53,504 bases of DNA from Pirellulales bacterium (GCA_016935315.1 JAFGRD010000146.1:1-53504); one strand, 5' to 3'. Shown: positions 27,296 to 36,301, counted from the first letter of the stretch. Notes: generated from the letters alone by a model not told the origin. Numbers and translations: made by a program.

Positions 27296-28585
27296 ATGCG
27301 TCCCATTTTTCCCTTTTGTTGCCTGAAGCTGTTCCGCGGGATCGCGCCGCTGGCGATCTTCTTCCTGGCTGGAGTCGCGGTGGCCGCCGAATCGACCGCC
27401 CTGCTCAACATTCCGGCGTCCGAGACGACGCTCCATGTGGCGGTCCCTTCGCCCGGCGGGGTCGAACTCCAATCGGCCGACGCCTGGCAACTGGTCGAGG
27501 TGGACGAACCGAACGTGGCGGTCCGTGTTGAGGTGGTGCCGGCCGTTGCCGCCGACGGCACGGCAGACAAGGGGCAGGACAGTTTGCTTGCCGTCGTCCC
27601 GCCGCGCCGGGGCGCCGAGTCGCCACGACGGTTTCGCCTCGAGCCGGCCCAACAGACCGCGGAGATCGGCTTCCAATTCGAGGACGTCGACGCCAAGTCG
27701 TTGAAGCTTGCCGAGGGAGCGCAGTCGGTACTGGTGTATAACCATGGCCCGATCACTCGCGAAGACGTGCCCCAGAGCGACCATCGCCGCACCCGCGCCT
27801 GCTACATACACCCGCTCTGGGGCCTCAGCGGCGAGGTGCTCACCGACGACTTTCCCAAGGATCATTACCATCATCACGGCGTGTTTTGGACCTGGCCCCA
27901 CGTGCAGGTCGAAGGAGACGACCGGCCTTACGACATCTGGGCCGGCCCGAACATCCGGGATCGGTTTGTCCGCTGGATGTACCGCGAGGCGGGTCCGGTG
28001 GCGGCCGTGTTGGCGGTGGAAAACGGCTGGTTCGTCGGCGAGAGGAAGGTGATGATCGAGCGGGTCTGGCTGCGGACCTATCGAGCGTTGGATGACCAGC
28101 GGGTGCTCGATCTGGAGTTCGCTTGGATTCCGGTCGATCGACCGATCACGCTCTGGGGTGCCGAGGGCAAGAGCTACGGCGGGCTGACCGTGCGTTTCGC
28201 CCCACGCTCGCGCGAGGAAACGCTGATCACGGTGCCCAGCGGCCGCACCACGGGCGATCTGCCCGATACGCCGCTGCAATGGGCCGACCTGACGTCGAAG
28301 TTCGGCCAGCGGGAGACCCCCAGCGGTGCGGCCGTCTTCATTCCGCCTTCCCATCCCGACTATCCTCCCACGTGGCTGACGCGCTACTACGGCCCGCTGT
28401 GCGTCGGCTGGCCGGGCGTGAAGCCCAAGACCTTCGAGGCGGGCAAGCCGATCCGCTTGAGCTATCGCATCTGGATCCACAAGTCGGCCGTCGAGCTGGA
28501 CGACTTGCAGCGGGCGTACGAGGCCTACGTCGCCGCGTCGAGCACGGACGGGGCGGCCCCCGGCGACGTCGGCAAGTCCAGGTAG
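27296..28585 (+). CDS. Secreted DUF6807 (PmoA-like) protein
   Basis: 429 aa. ATG 27296 has AGGAG seven bases upstream; an ATG at 27272 is less well placed. A signal peptide (to about residue 33, LAGVAVAA) is followed by a beta-rich domain with DHYHHHGVFWTWPHV, YDIWAGPNIRDRFV and YYGPLCVGWPGVKPKTF. The His-rich PKDHYHHHG motif is the hallmark of planctomycete DUF6807/PmoA-family proteins, whose biochemical role is unknown (the PmoA name reflects annotation, not methane oxidation). It has its own promoter after the oxidoreductase gene. The last 61 bp overlap the end of the convergent phosphatase-like gene, so the C-terminal DGAAPGDVGKSR is probably not conserved. Confidence 0.85.
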   Translation: MRPIFPFCCLKLFRGIAPLAIFFLAGVAVAAESTALLNIPASETTLHVAVPSPGGVELQSADAWQLVEVDEPNVAVRVEVVPAVAADGTADKGQDSLLAVVPPRRGAESPRRFRLEPAQQTAEIGFQFEDVDAKSLKLAEGAQSVLVYNHGPITREDVPQSDHRRTRACYIHPLWGLSGEVLTDDFPKDHYHHHGVFWTWPHVQVEGDDRPYDIWAGPNIRDRFVRWMYREAGPVAAVLAVENGWFVGERKVMIERVWLRTYRALDDQRVLDLEFAWIPVDRPITLWGAEGKSYGGLTVRFAPRSREETLITVPSGRTTGDLPDTPLQWADLTSKFGQRETPSGAAVFIPPSHPDYPPTWLTRYYGPLCVGWPGVKPKTFEAGKPIRLSYRIWIHKSAVELDDLQRAYEAYVAASSTDGAAPGDVGKSR

Positions 28586-29736
28586 TCGAGTCCGGTGGCC
28601 GCGGCGGCCGTAATGGGCACGGGCCGGTCGATCGTCCGTCCGGCGGCGATCCCCGGCCCCAGCGCCAGCATCCACACCCGGCGGCAGCCCTCGTCGGCGC
28701 CTTCATTGGTGTAGAAGTTGCTGTGATGGATAAACCCTGAATGCCCCGGACGGTCGAGCTCGCGTCCGTGGTCGGGCAAGATCAGCATCAGCGTATTGCC
28801 GCGGTAGTCGGGTAGTCGCTCGGCTGCCCGCCACAGCCGCCAGGTCAGTTCGTCGGTCCGGCGAATGGCGTCGACGTAGCGCGACCAGACGCCGTAATGG
28901 GCACAATCGATCTCGCCGAAATCCACGCTGATCGCCGCCGGCGAGAACTCCTCCATGCAGGCGACGGCAGCATCGGTCAGAAAGGCGTCGTGGCTGGTCG
29001 TGCCCGTGCCCTCCTTCCATGCACGGTACTGACGATCGAACCACCGGCGAGCGCCGCCGCTGCGAAGGCCCGCGGTGCTGATCCGGCTGGTCGAGCGGGC
29101 CAACCGGGCACATTCCCGGGCGGCCTGCAACTCCGCGTGCATCGACCCGGCGGCGGCCCGGGCCATGCGGCGATCCATCTCCTCGGCCGTCGTGCGGGGA
29201 ATCGTCGGCGGCTCGACCACGTTGGCGGCGAAACGCTCGCCATAACCGGCCGCCCGGCTAAGGCTCGTCTGGGCCAGGATCGACGCATAGACAAACGACC
29301 AGGCGGCCGTGTCGGGCGCATCGTGCCGGCGGCGGAAGGCCTCGAAGAACGTCGGATGCGCCGGCGGCCGCGACCAGTCCAAATCGTCCCACTCCCAATG
29401 ACCGGTTTTGATCGACGCGGTGCAGTTGGGGTGGACCACCAGGTGCTCCACCCGCATGTTGGTAAACAGCGTGCCGCGCGGAACCATCTCGCCGGACAAT
29501 CGCGGGACGTAACGGTGTTGGGGATCGTCGATCGCTTCGCTGGATCGCGTACCGCCGCCGAAGAGCACGAGGATCAGCTTGCGCCGCCGGGGGTCGCGCG
29601 GAAAAGTCGCGGCGGGCGAGGGTCTCGGGCACGCATCCTCGCCCGCCTGCGAGATCGCCCCGCCGGCGGCCGCGATCGAGGCGCTGGCCGCCAGGCGGAG
29701 GAAGTCCCTGCGGGTTGGTTTCGCGGCCATGGTCAT
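28525..29736 (-). CDS. Tat-exported alkaline-phosphatase-superfamily protein
   Basis: 403 aa. The N-terminus has a twin-arginine signal (PTRRDFLRLAASASIAAAGG). Superfamily features: KLILVLFGGGTRSSEAID near residue 53, MRVEHLVVHPNCTASIKTGH, ISVDFGEIDCAHYGVWSRY and LMLILPDHGRELDRPGHSGF, with Asp/His residues placed as metal ligands. The first metal-site Asp and the nucleophile (Ser/Thr) of true sulfatases and phosphatases are not clear (GGGTRSSE). It resembles the sulfatase/DUF1501 class common in planctomycetes. It is the downstream member of a minus-strand pair, 7 bp after the stop of the neighbour's frame. Periplasmic hydrolase of unknown substrate. Confidence 0.8.
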   Translation of the reverse strand: MTMAAKPTRRDFLRLAASASIAAAGGAISQAGEDACPRPSPAATFPRDPRRRKLILVLFGGGTRSSEAIDDPQHRYVPRLSGEMVPRGTLFTNMRVEHLVVHPNCTASIKTGHWEWDDLDWSRPPAHPTFFEAFRRRHDAPDTAAWSFVYASILAQTSLSRAAGYGERFAANVVEPPTIPRTTAEEMDRRMARAAAGSMHAELQAARECARLARSTSRISTAGLRSGGARRWFDRQYRAWKEGTGTTSHDAFLTDAAVACMEEFSPAAISVDFGEIDCAHYGVWSRYVDAIRRTDELTWRLWRAAERLPDYRGNTLMLILPDHGRELDRPGHSGFIHHSNFYTNEGADEGCRRVWMLALGPGIAAGRTIDRPVPITAAAATGLDYLDLPTSPGAAPSVLDAAT

Positions 29737-29743
29737 GGCGGGC

Positions 29744-31375
29744 TCAGGGTCTCTTGGCTGCGGCGGATCGGATCGGCGCGGCAGCAGTCACCGTTTCCAC
29801 CGGCTTCGACGGCGTCAGCGTGTCCCAGCCGGCCTTGCTCAATCCGACCAGCAGCTCGCCGCTCTTGTCCTGCTTCTGGACCAGCGTGGCTTGCAGCACC
29901 TTCATCGTGTAGCCTCCCGCCAGTCCCGTGATCAGCTCGTCCGAGTGGTCCTTTTCGACCACGCCCGTTTCTTCCAGCGGAACCGATGCCCGGCAATCGA
30001 CGCCCTCGGGCAGGCAAACCTTCAGATGGATCGGGCCGAAGTCGTCCCACAACGTGGCCGGGTGCAACACGTAGGCCAGTTGATAGCTGCCCGGTTCGCG
30101 GGTGTCACGGTAAGCGTGCTGCTTGTACTCGATCCTGACCACCCGCGTCGCCTTGGCCGGGAAGCTCACCTGGTAGTGCAGCAGGTTCATTGGGGCAAAC
30201 GTGAACACCACCGGCAGATTCTTCAGCACGGCCCGGCACGACGCCTTCTCCGCCTCGCTGATCTTGGCGTTCGAATCGAGGTATTCGACCCGGGCGTAGA
30301 TAGTCGGATCGGGCGAAACGCCGAAGAACCGCACTCGGGGGTCACTGTGGGCCGATTCGGTCACGTCGATTTCCCGCGGGCGGACGGCGCCCGTGCCCAA
30401 GTCGACCGATCGCTCGCGGACGTCGCCGCCCCAGGCCGCAAAGATCGACTCGTAGCTCGATGCAACGCGAGGATCGAACCGGCCGGCAAGCTGGGCGAAG
30501 AATTGCGTGGCCTTCTGCTCGCCGATGGCCGCCAGCGGACCGAGGTTGGCCTGGAGCAACTCGCCGGCGGTCTTGTCGTCTCGCAACATCCAACCGTGAT
30601 CCCAGCGATCGAACGGATAGGTTTTCCTTTGGCCGAAGTCGAGGCTGGCATACTCGACCAGCAGCACGGCGTCTTGCCCGGTCCATTTGCGCGTTCCGAC
30701 CAGATAAAGCCGCAGGGCCTCGCGCGTCCGGGTGTGGTCGAGAACCGGTGGCCGCTTTGAGGTTTTCGCAGCGGCCTGCCGGGCTTGCGGCTGGGCAGGA
30801 CCCGGCGACGGCGGGGCCATCTCGCGCACGGCAGCCACCAGCCGCTGAAGCTCCCGATCGGCGGCGATCGCCTCTTCGATGACCGCCCGGGCACGCTGGC
30901 GAATCACGCCGTAGATTACCGAGTTCGAGATGATCTGTGCCTTGGCGGCGTTTGAATCCACCGACACGTGCACGTCGGGGACCGGCATCATGGCCAGGGG
31001 ATTCATGTAGATTCCGCGGAGGATCGGGAAGCCGAAATCGACCGACACGTCCTCGTCGGATGGATTTTCGATCGTGTAGGCCGCCGACACTACGCCCAAC
31101 GGCGGCATCGCCTGGCCTTCAGGCAGCTTGGCCGGCGAAAAGATCCGATCGCGGCCGAAGGTGATCGTCAGATCCTCCTTGACCACGCGCAGGCGAGATT
31201 CCCGCGCCGGTTTCAGGCTGGGGTCCAGCCGCGCCAGCACTCCCTTGGCCGCGGGGTCCCCGCCGGGATACTTGACCACGAACGGTCCCCCGTTTCCCAA
31301 GGCCGATTCGGCTCCCCAAAGCCCCACCAGCAACCAGGCAGCCAGGGCCGCCCCCACTCCGCTACACGTTCTCAT
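29744..31375 (-). CDS. Secreted protein of unknown function, DUF4424-like features
   Basis: 543 aa. ATG 31375 is chosen for AAAGGAG eight bases upstream; the open frame runs 63 codons further but without a signal peptide. Residues 1-26 are a signal peptide (LLVGLWGAESALG). The mature start NGGPFVVKYPGGDPAAKG is followed by beta-rich blocks VVKEDLTITFGRDRI, SAAYTIENPSDEDVSVDFGF and, later, LLHYQVSFPAKATRVVRIEY, the last two resembling DUF4424-type proteins. A Pro/Ala/Gln linker sits near 190-220. I do not recognise an enzyme motif. Its stop lies just 7 bp upstream of the Tat-phosphatase start on the same strand, so it heads a two-gene unit. Confidence 0.7.
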   Translation of the reverse strand: MRTCSGVGAALAAWLLVGLWGAESALGNGGPFVVKYPGGDPAAKGVLARLDPSLKPARESRLRVVKEDLTITFGRDRIFSPAKLPEGQAMPPLGVVSAAYTIENPSDEDVSVDFGFPILRGIYMNPLAMMPVPDVHVSVDSNAAKAQIISNSVIYGVIRQRARAVIEEAIAADRELQRLVAAVREMAPPSPGPAQPQARQAAAKTSKRPPVLDHTRTREALRLYLVGTRKWTGQDAVLLVEYASLDFGQRKTYPFDRWDHGWMLRDDKTAGELLQANLGPLAAIGEQKATQFFAQLAGRFDPRVASSYESIFAAWGGDVRERSVDLGTGAVRPREIDVTESAHSDPRVRFFGVSPDPTIYARVEYLDSNAKISEAEKASCRAVLKNLPVVFTFAPMNLLHYQVSFPAKATRVVRIEYKQHAYRDTREPGSYQLAYVLHPATLWDDFGPIHLKVCLPEGVDCRASVPLEETGVVEKDHSDELITGLAGGYTMKVLQATLVQKQDKSGELLVGLSKAGWDTLTPSKPVETVTAAAPIRSAAAKRP

Positions 31376-31676
31376 CGCTTCGCTCCTTTCATGTCCTGGA
31401 AAGACTTGTCTTGGACCGGCCCCCCCGGCCAACGTTTGGACGCCCTCGGGCGGAAATCGTTCCCGCCGCCGGCCGGAGCATCCTCGCCCCTTACCATCGA
31501 TTCTACGGCGAATGCGGCGGAGCGGTCGTAACGAGTATGTAACAGCCGGCGGAAGAACCCGCACGATTGGTCTATTTTCCGGCCAGATCGATGTCGCAGC
31601 CGCCGGCTGCCGATAAACAATGCAGGGTGCGCGCGGACATCGCCCGGCACATCGTGGCCCTGGCGGAGGCTCAGAC
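31376..31676. other. Divergent intergenic region
   Basis: Separates the minus-strand secreted-protein gene from the plus-strand metalloprotease-like gene. On the minus strand TAGAAT (31505-31500) could be a -10 box, but no -35 box fits. No small gene or RNA is seen. Confidence 0.4.
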
Positions 31677-32357
31677 GTGATCGTCCAACCGTTGCTGCTG
31701 ACGGCGTTGACCGGTCGGCCGGCGGTCTATCCGAGCTTCCCGGTCGGCGCGGGGACCGGCCCATCGGTCCAGAAGCAAAAGACCGGTACCGACGCGACGG
31801 CGCACGTCGATCAGCGCGACACGGTCGAGATCTCCCTCGAGGCCGAGCGGCAGCTTGTCGGAGAGCTGACCGAAGAGCAACAGCGGCAAGTTCAGCAACT
31901 CAAGACGCGGGACCGCGAGGTTCGGGCCCACGAACAGGCCCACCTGGCCGCCGCCGGCCCGTATGCTCGTGGTGGAGCCAGCTTCTCGTATCAAGCCGGG
32001 CCGGACGGTCGGCGGTACGCCGTCGGTGGCGAGGTCAGCCTCGACACGTCCCCGGTCTCGGACGATCCCGAGGCGACGATTCACAAGGCGCAAGTGATTC
32101 GCGCCGCCGCGTTGGCGCCGGCCAACCCTTCGGCCCAGGATCGCCGCGTGGCCGCCACGGCCACGAAGATGGAGGCCCAGGCCCGACAGGAACTCCGACG
32201 GCTACGCGCCGAAGGAAAACAAGAAGGAACGGACGGTGCGGGCGAAGCGGCGGAAGCCGGTAGCATTCGGGTGCATGGCGCACTCGGCCAAGGCTACGGC
32301 GAGGGCAGCGGTAAATCGGCCGGGTCGGTTGGCACGCTGCTGAACGTGCTGGCCTGA
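31677..32357 (+). CDS. Putative metalloprotease, SprA-related/CJM1_0395 family
   Basis: 226 aa from GTG 31677 with GGAGG seven bases upstream. After a variable N-terminus the conserved core reads KTRDREVRAHEQAHLAAAGP with the zinc motif HEQAH (HExxH), then GGASFSYQAGPDGRRYAVGG, EVSLDTSPVSDDPEATI and ALAPANPSAQDRRVAATA. This is the SprA-related family (called putative metalloprotease CJM1_0395), widespread and uncharacterised. No signal peptide is evident. It stands alone between divergent and convergent neighbours, 9 bp from the glycosyltransferase end. Confidence 0.85.
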   Translation: MIVQPLLLTALTGRPAVYPSFPVGAGTGPSVQKQKTGTDATAHVDQRDTVEISLEAERQLVGELTEEQQRQVQQLKTRDREVRAHEQAHLAAAGPYARGGASFSYQAGPDGRRYAVGGEVSLDTSPVSDDPEATIHKAQVIRAAALAPANPSAQDRRVAATATKMEAQARQELRRLRAEGKQEGTDGAGEAAEAGSIRVHGALGQGYGEGSGKSAGSVGTLLNVLA

Positions 32358-32366
32358 GGACTCGTT

Positions 32367-33509
32367 TCACTCGTCGCGGAGCGGAAACACGACCGGCTCG
32401 GATGATCCGTCGGGCGAGTCGTCGAGCGATCCATCGACCACCCTCGGCTCTTCGTGGATCGTGCCGGCCTCCAGCAGACGGACCGCCTGCTCCATCAGCT
32501 CGAGGTACGGCTGGTCGCCCCCGACGGGCTCCGCGTGGGGCGCGGGCTGCATGTTCACGGTGCGATCGACCAGATACAGCGGCCGAGAACGCACCTGGTC
32601 GTAGATGCGGATTACGTATTCGCCGAGAATCGCGATCCCCAGCGCGTTCAGGGCACCGAAGAAGCTGCCGGTCAGAATGTGTGAGGTCCAGCCGGGGATG
32701 GCGTAATCGGTGAACAACCGGCAGAACAACGAGAAACAGCTCAATCCGACAAACAGCGCCCCGGCCAGCAGGCCGATCACGTGAAAGATCATCAGGGGGA
32801 ACGACGAAAACGAGAAGACGGCCGTCTTGGCCAGCCGCGCCAACCCGGCCAGCGAGACGCGAGGCCGCTCGTCGTAGCGGGCGTTCCGTTCGACGAGGAT
32901 CCCCTTCTGGCGGAAACCGACCCAGCAACGCAGCCCGGGAAAGTAGCGGTCTCGCTCCCCCAAGGCGACGATCTGCTGGGCCACGCGGCGGTCGACCAAG
33001 CCGAAGTTGCCCGCGTCGACAGGAATGTCGACCGAGGCAACCCGCGACATCAAACGATGGAAGGTCGCAAACAGGAACCGCTTCCACCAGTTCTCTTTTC
33101 GCTCGGTGCGGACGGCGTAGACCACGTCGTAGCCGGCCTGCCATTGTTGGATGAATCGCGGGATCGCCTCGGGCGCGTCCTGCATGTCGGAATCCATCAG
33201 CACCACGGCGTCGCCGCGGGTGTGGGCCATGCCCGCTTGAACGGCCGCCTGATGGCCAAAGTTGCGCGAAAAGTGGATCACGCGGACCCGGTCGTTGGCG
33301 GCAGCCAGCTCGTCGAGGATTCGTGGGCTGTCGTCGCTGGAGCCGTCGTTGACGAAGAGGACCTCGTGGTCGGCGCCGGTCGGTGTCAGGGCTTCCGTGA
33401 CCTGCTGCAACAGCGCCGGCAGCACCTTGGCCTCGTTGTAGACCGGCAGTACCACGCTGATCAGCGTTTCGTGCAGGGAAGGTCGCTCGGGAGTCGCCGG
33501 GTAGTTCAT
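32367..33509 (-). CDS. GtrB/DPM1-type family 2 glycosyltransferase
   Basis: 380 aa. GT2 blocks: ISVVLPVYNEAKVLPALL, VLFVNDGSSDDSPRIL, VIHFSRNFGHQAAVQAGM and the metal-binding VLMDSDMQDAPE. Two C-terminal membrane helices (about 230-262 and 275-300) end in GEYVIRIYDQVRSRPLYLV, typical of polyprenyl-phosphate sugar transferases. These make undecaprenyl-phosphate-linked sugars at the inner membrane. The start codon overlaps the stop of the YfhO gene by 4 bp (33506-33509), so translation is probably coupled. An acidic tail of about 60 residues lies beyond the usual end. Confidence 0.92.
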   Translation of the reverse strand: MNYPATPERPSLHETLISVVLPVYNEAKVLPALLQQVTEALTPTGADHEVLFVNDGSSDDSPRILDELAAANDRVRVIHFSRNFGHQAAVQAGMAHTRGDAVVLMDSDMQDAPEAIPRFIQQWQAGYDVVYAVRTERKENWWKRFLFATFHRLMSRVASVDIPVDAGNFGLVDRRVAQQIVALGERDRYFPGLRCWVGFRQKGILVERNARYDERPRVSLAGLARLAKTAVFSFSSFPLMIFHVIGLLAGALFVGLSCFSLFCRLFTDYAIPGWTSHILTGSFFGALNALGIAILGEYVIRIYDQVRSRPLYLVDRTVNMQPAPHAEPVGGDQPYLELMEQAVRLLEAGTIHEEPRVVDGSLDDSPDGSSEPVVFPLRDE

Positions 33510-35830
33510 CGCTGTTGATCCTCAAGGGGTCGTCGGACCGGTACGACCTGGCCACCGGCAAGGCAAATCAGGACCAGCCCCAGCCCAAGACAGGAGACGA
33601 TCCGCCCGCGATACAGGCTGGAGGGTCGAAACTCGAGGGTCACTTCGTGCCGGCCCGGCCCGACCAGGCAGCCCAGGAAGTCGCCATTGACACGGAGCAC
33701 CCGTTGCCGGTTCCGGTCAACTATAGCTTGCCATCCGGGGTGGTAGCTCTCGGAGATCACCAGCAGTTGCGCGGTGGTGCAGTCGCACCGAATGTGCAAG
33801 TGGCCAGGGCGATCGGCCAGCAGCTCGGCCGTGCCGGCGACAGCCTCGGGCAGGGCCAAGGGGAACTCGGTCAGGGCAGTCGTCTCCACGTCGATCTGCG
33901 GCAAGTCCCGGGCCGGATTGTTGCTGGGCCGGGCGCGGCTGACCAGTCGCGCCCTGGGCAGCGGCCGAGGGACTTCCTGCCAATAGGCGTCGCGACGGAC
34001 CAGCCCCGCGATTTCGTCGGCCGCCTGGCCCGGGCCGAGCCAGCGGACGCCGGCGGTACGTAGGGCGGGCAATTGGCGGTAGTCGAGGTTCCGAAACGGT
34101 TCGAGGCCGGCGTAGCCGTCGGCCCGGGCCCAACCGGCCAGCGTGATCTGGTTTCCCGTGCGGCGGCGACGCTCCTGGAGCGGCAAGGGCGACGCCATCA
34201 CGCGGCCCCCGTCCGCATCCGGCGGCGTGACCACGCCGGCGACGTATTGATCGAGACGCAGCGTCCCGGGATAGACGGCATAGGTCAGGCCGTAGACGCC
34301 CAGGTCGATCGCGGCCAGCAGGATCAGCCCCACCAGGGCCGTGCGGTGTCCGCGCGCGGCCCAGGCCACCAGCCCGGCGGCCGAGGCCAGCAGCAACGGC
34401 CCGGCCAGGATGGCGGGCACCGAAGCCGTCCATGGTTGCCGGTGAAATATCAACCCGACCAGGGCCGCCGCGATGCCGGCCGCCACGACCGCCCAGAGCG
34501 CCCGCAACCGCCGCCGAATCGTCGCCACGCGGGACACCCCGGGACCTGGCGGCGCTTCGCCGCGTCGGCCGTGGCTGAGCTGACAGTCTTGCACCAGAAG
34601 CATGAATCCCACAGAGGCGATCACCGCCATGGCCAGTTGAAACAGCAGCAGGTAGCGGCAGGGGCAGCGGAAGTTGCCGACCACGGGCAGAAAGGTCTGC
34701 AAATAGTAGATGCCGCCGTATCGGCCGAAGGCCAGCAGCATCGCGAGCACGCCGAAGACCGCGGCGGCTCGGGCAAGGCGTCCGGCGGCGGCCAACTCGG
34801 TCTGACGGCCCCACAGCCAGACCACCAGCATCAACGGAACGGCACCTGCGTAGAGGCCCGCCTCGTGGGTGTTGTTGCCCACGACCCGGTCGCTCAGCAT
34901 GTACGGGGCGATCAATTGCGTCAGGTCCAACGGCGGAAGCGAGTTCCAGAAGGCGATCGAGCCGTCGGCGCCGTGTCGCGTGCTCTGCTGCAGGGCGTCG
35001 ATGGTGGGCAGCAACTGGACCGCCCCCAACAGCAAGCCCGTGCCTTTGGCGATGACCAACGGGCCCCAAGGACTTCCGATGCGGCCGACACGCTCCCGGT
35101 CGGCGGCCCGCCGGTCCGGTTCCTTCCCGGTGGCGCGCGGATAGGCCGGATAGACAATCAGAACGAAAGCCACGTAAGCGGTCTCGGTCAGCAGCGAGAA
35201 CCAGACGTATTGCGGGTAGCCCAGCAGGAGTTGCGAGCCGGTCAACAGGGCGATCGCCGCCTGGGCCCACGCAACCTTACGCCGCCGTCCGTCGAGCAGC
35301 ACGACGTCGATTGCCCACAATAGCCAGGGGATGTGGGCCACCACGGCGATGGCGTTGGGGTGGAGGAAGTGCAGCAAGTTGAAGCTGGAGAAAGTGAACA
35401 CCAGGCTGCCGAACATGGCGGCGTCACGCCGTTTCAGCCGCCTGCGCAGGAAGAGCCACATACCGGCCAACATCAACGGATACGGCAGCAGGAAGTCCCA
35501 AGCCAGCGCGGCTCGCAACGGCAACCATCGATACAACAGCAGGTGCAGCGGATGGTACGTGCCGGTCTGACCCTCGCCGGTCAGGTCGAAGCCCGAGTAG
35601 AGCTGCGGCATCCAATCGAACGCCTCGCCCTGGGCGAGTTGCCGGGCGTAGAAGGCCCGCGTCGGAATATGGAAGGCCCCGAGATCGTCTCGCGTGTAGA
35701 CCCGACCGGCGAAGAACGGGCCGGCCAGTGCGCCGATCAACAACAGACCGGCCAGCAGCGACCATGCGAAGAGGTCTCGTTGGGTCGGGTCCGGCGACGC
35801 GTCGGTGGCTTTGGCAGTCTGTGTCGCCAT
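33506..35830 (-). CDS. YfhO-type multispan membrane protein
   Basis: 774 aa with about 12-13 membrane helices. The first loop carries VYTRDDLGAFHIPTRAFYAR and WMPQLYSGFDLTGEGQTGTYHPL, the acidic pattern of the YfhO/GT-C fold, followed by FLHPNAIAVVAHIPWLLWAID. A soluble C-terminal domain of about 200 residues ends in a final helix. YfhO proteins are GT-C glycosyltransferases that move a sugar from a polyprenyl carrier onto envelope polymers such as teichoic acid. With the coupled GT2 downstream this forms a two-step lipid-carrier glycosylation module. The ATG lacks a good ribosome site. Confidence 0.87.
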   Translation of the reverse strand: MATQTAKATDASPDPTQRDLFAWSLLAGLLLIGALAGPFFAGRVYTRDDLGAFHIPTRAFYARQLAQGEAFDWMPQLYSGFDLTGEGQTGTYHPLHLLLYRWLPLRAALAWDFLLPYPLMLAGMWLFLRRRLKRRDAAMFGSLVFTFSSFNLLHFLHPNAIAVVAHIPWLLWAIDVVLLDGRRRKVAWAQAAIALLTGSQLLLGYPQYVWFSLLTETAYVAFVLIVYPAYPRATGKEPDRRAADRERVGRIGSPWGPLVIAKGTGLLLGAVQLLPTIDALQQSTRHGADGSIAFWNSLPPLDLTQLIAPYMLSDRVVGNNTHEAGLYAGAVPLMLVVWLWGRQTELAAAGRLARAAAVFGVLAMLLAFGRYGGIYYLQTFLPVVGNFRCPCRYLLLFQLAMAVIASVGFMLLVQDCQLSHGRRGEAPPGPGVSRVATIRRRLRALWAVVAAGIAAALVGLIFHRQPWTASVPAILAGPLLLASAAGLVAWAARGHRTALVGLILLAAIDLGVYGLTYAVYPGTLRLDQYVAGVVTPPDADGGRVMASPLPLQERRRRTGNQITLAGWARADGYAGLEPFRNLDYRQLPALRTAGVRWLGPGQAADEIAGLVRRDAYWQEVPRPLPRARLVSRARPSNNPARDLPQIDVETTALTEFPLALPEAVAGTAELLADRPGHLHIRCDCTTAQLLVISESYHPGWQAIVDRNRQRVLRVNGDFLGCLVGPGRHEVTLEFRPSSLYRGRIVSCLGLGLVLICLAGGQVVPVRRPLEDQQR

Positions 35831-35876
35831 GCGCGTGCGGGAGTGAGGGATCGGTATGGTTGCGGGTTACGGTGCC

Positions 35877-35904
35877 GTCATATTCACCGTAGGTCATATT
35901 CACC
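35877..35904. repeat. Two direct copies of GTCATATTCACC upstream of the YfhO gene
   Basis: 12-bp units at 35877-35888 and 35893-35904, 16 bp start to start, 47 bp upstream of the minus-strand start codon. Position and spacing suggest an operator for the YfhO-GT2 operon. Confidence 0.45.
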
Positions 35905-36027
35905 TGGGCGTCGTGGTCAGGAGATCGAAGTTGGCGAGACAACCGTAAGCTCCGCGTGCAACGTTAGATCCGGAGGGGACTTGCGAGCAATTTGAGGAAG
36001 CGGGGCAGTTTGCCTAAACTTTTTTGT

Positions 36028-36055
36028 TTGACATCCCGCAACCGTGACATATCTT
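36028..36055 (+). promoter_or_regulatory. Predicted promoter of the Tad leader
   Basis: TTGACA (36028-36033), a 16-bp spacer and TATCTT (36050-36055). It would give an untranslated leader of about 420 nt before the pilin gene. Confidence 0.6.
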
Positions 36056-36061
36056 TCATGC

Positions 36062-36113
36062 AGAGGCACGACGTAACCGCGTCACCTCTTCGAGAGACGG
36101 CCGTGAGGCCGTC
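36062..36113 (+). promoter_or_regulatory. Two structured hairpins in the Tad leader
   Basis: The first is AGAGG/CCTCT (36062-36066, 36085-36089) with an inner GACG/CGTC. The second is a perfect GACGGCC-GTGA-GGCCGTC hairpin with a GNRA loop (36096-36113), followed by GAACTACAGGGGG. The GNRA-capped stem then .A..ACAGGG echoes part of a GEMM aptamer, but the CAAA and terminal pairing parts are missing, so I do not call it a second riboswitch. Confidence 0.5.
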
Positions 36114-36202
36114 GAACTACAGGGGGTTCCTTTTCTGCCGGACAATGACATCAAAGACTTTTCAGCCCGGAAGAACTCCTTGTAAGAAAGGCCTGTAGTC
36201 TC

Positions 36203-36301
36203 TTCATTCTCGACAAAGGCAAAACGGTCGCGAGGCCGTGACGCAAAGCCAAGGGCCAGCAGGATCAGATTTGCTGGTAGCCTGGCTGCCGAAAGGGTGA
36301 A
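36203..36301 (+). promoter_or_regulatory. c-di-GMP-I (GEMM-I) riboswitch
   Basis: All parts of the class I aptamer are present. P1 is TTCATTCT (36203-36210) with AGGGTGAA (36294-36301), 8 bp with two G-U pairs. The conserved GACAAAGGCAAAAC follows. P2 is ACGGTC/GGCCGT with a GCGA tetraloop (36224-36239), followed by the invariant GACGCAAAGCC (36240-36250). P3 is CCAGCA/TGCTGG (36256-36261, 36272-36277), then TAGCCTGGCTGCCG. These match the Vibrio Vc2 aptamer segment by segment. It lies about 180 nt ahead of the Flp pilin start in the same orientation. The expression platform is not obvious: a run of seven T (36426-36432) lies in the loop of a CCGAAC/GTTCGG pair, which could switch with GGAAC/GTTCC. 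Confidence 0.93.

Noticed and set aside
31500-31505. Promoter for the secreted-protein gene on the minus strand
   Set aside because: TAGAAT is present but no -35 box fits at 16-18 bp.
36096-36130. A second c-di-GMP riboswitch
   Set aside because: Only the GNRA stem and an ACAGGG stretch fit; the CAAA segment, GACGCAAAG and P3 are missing.
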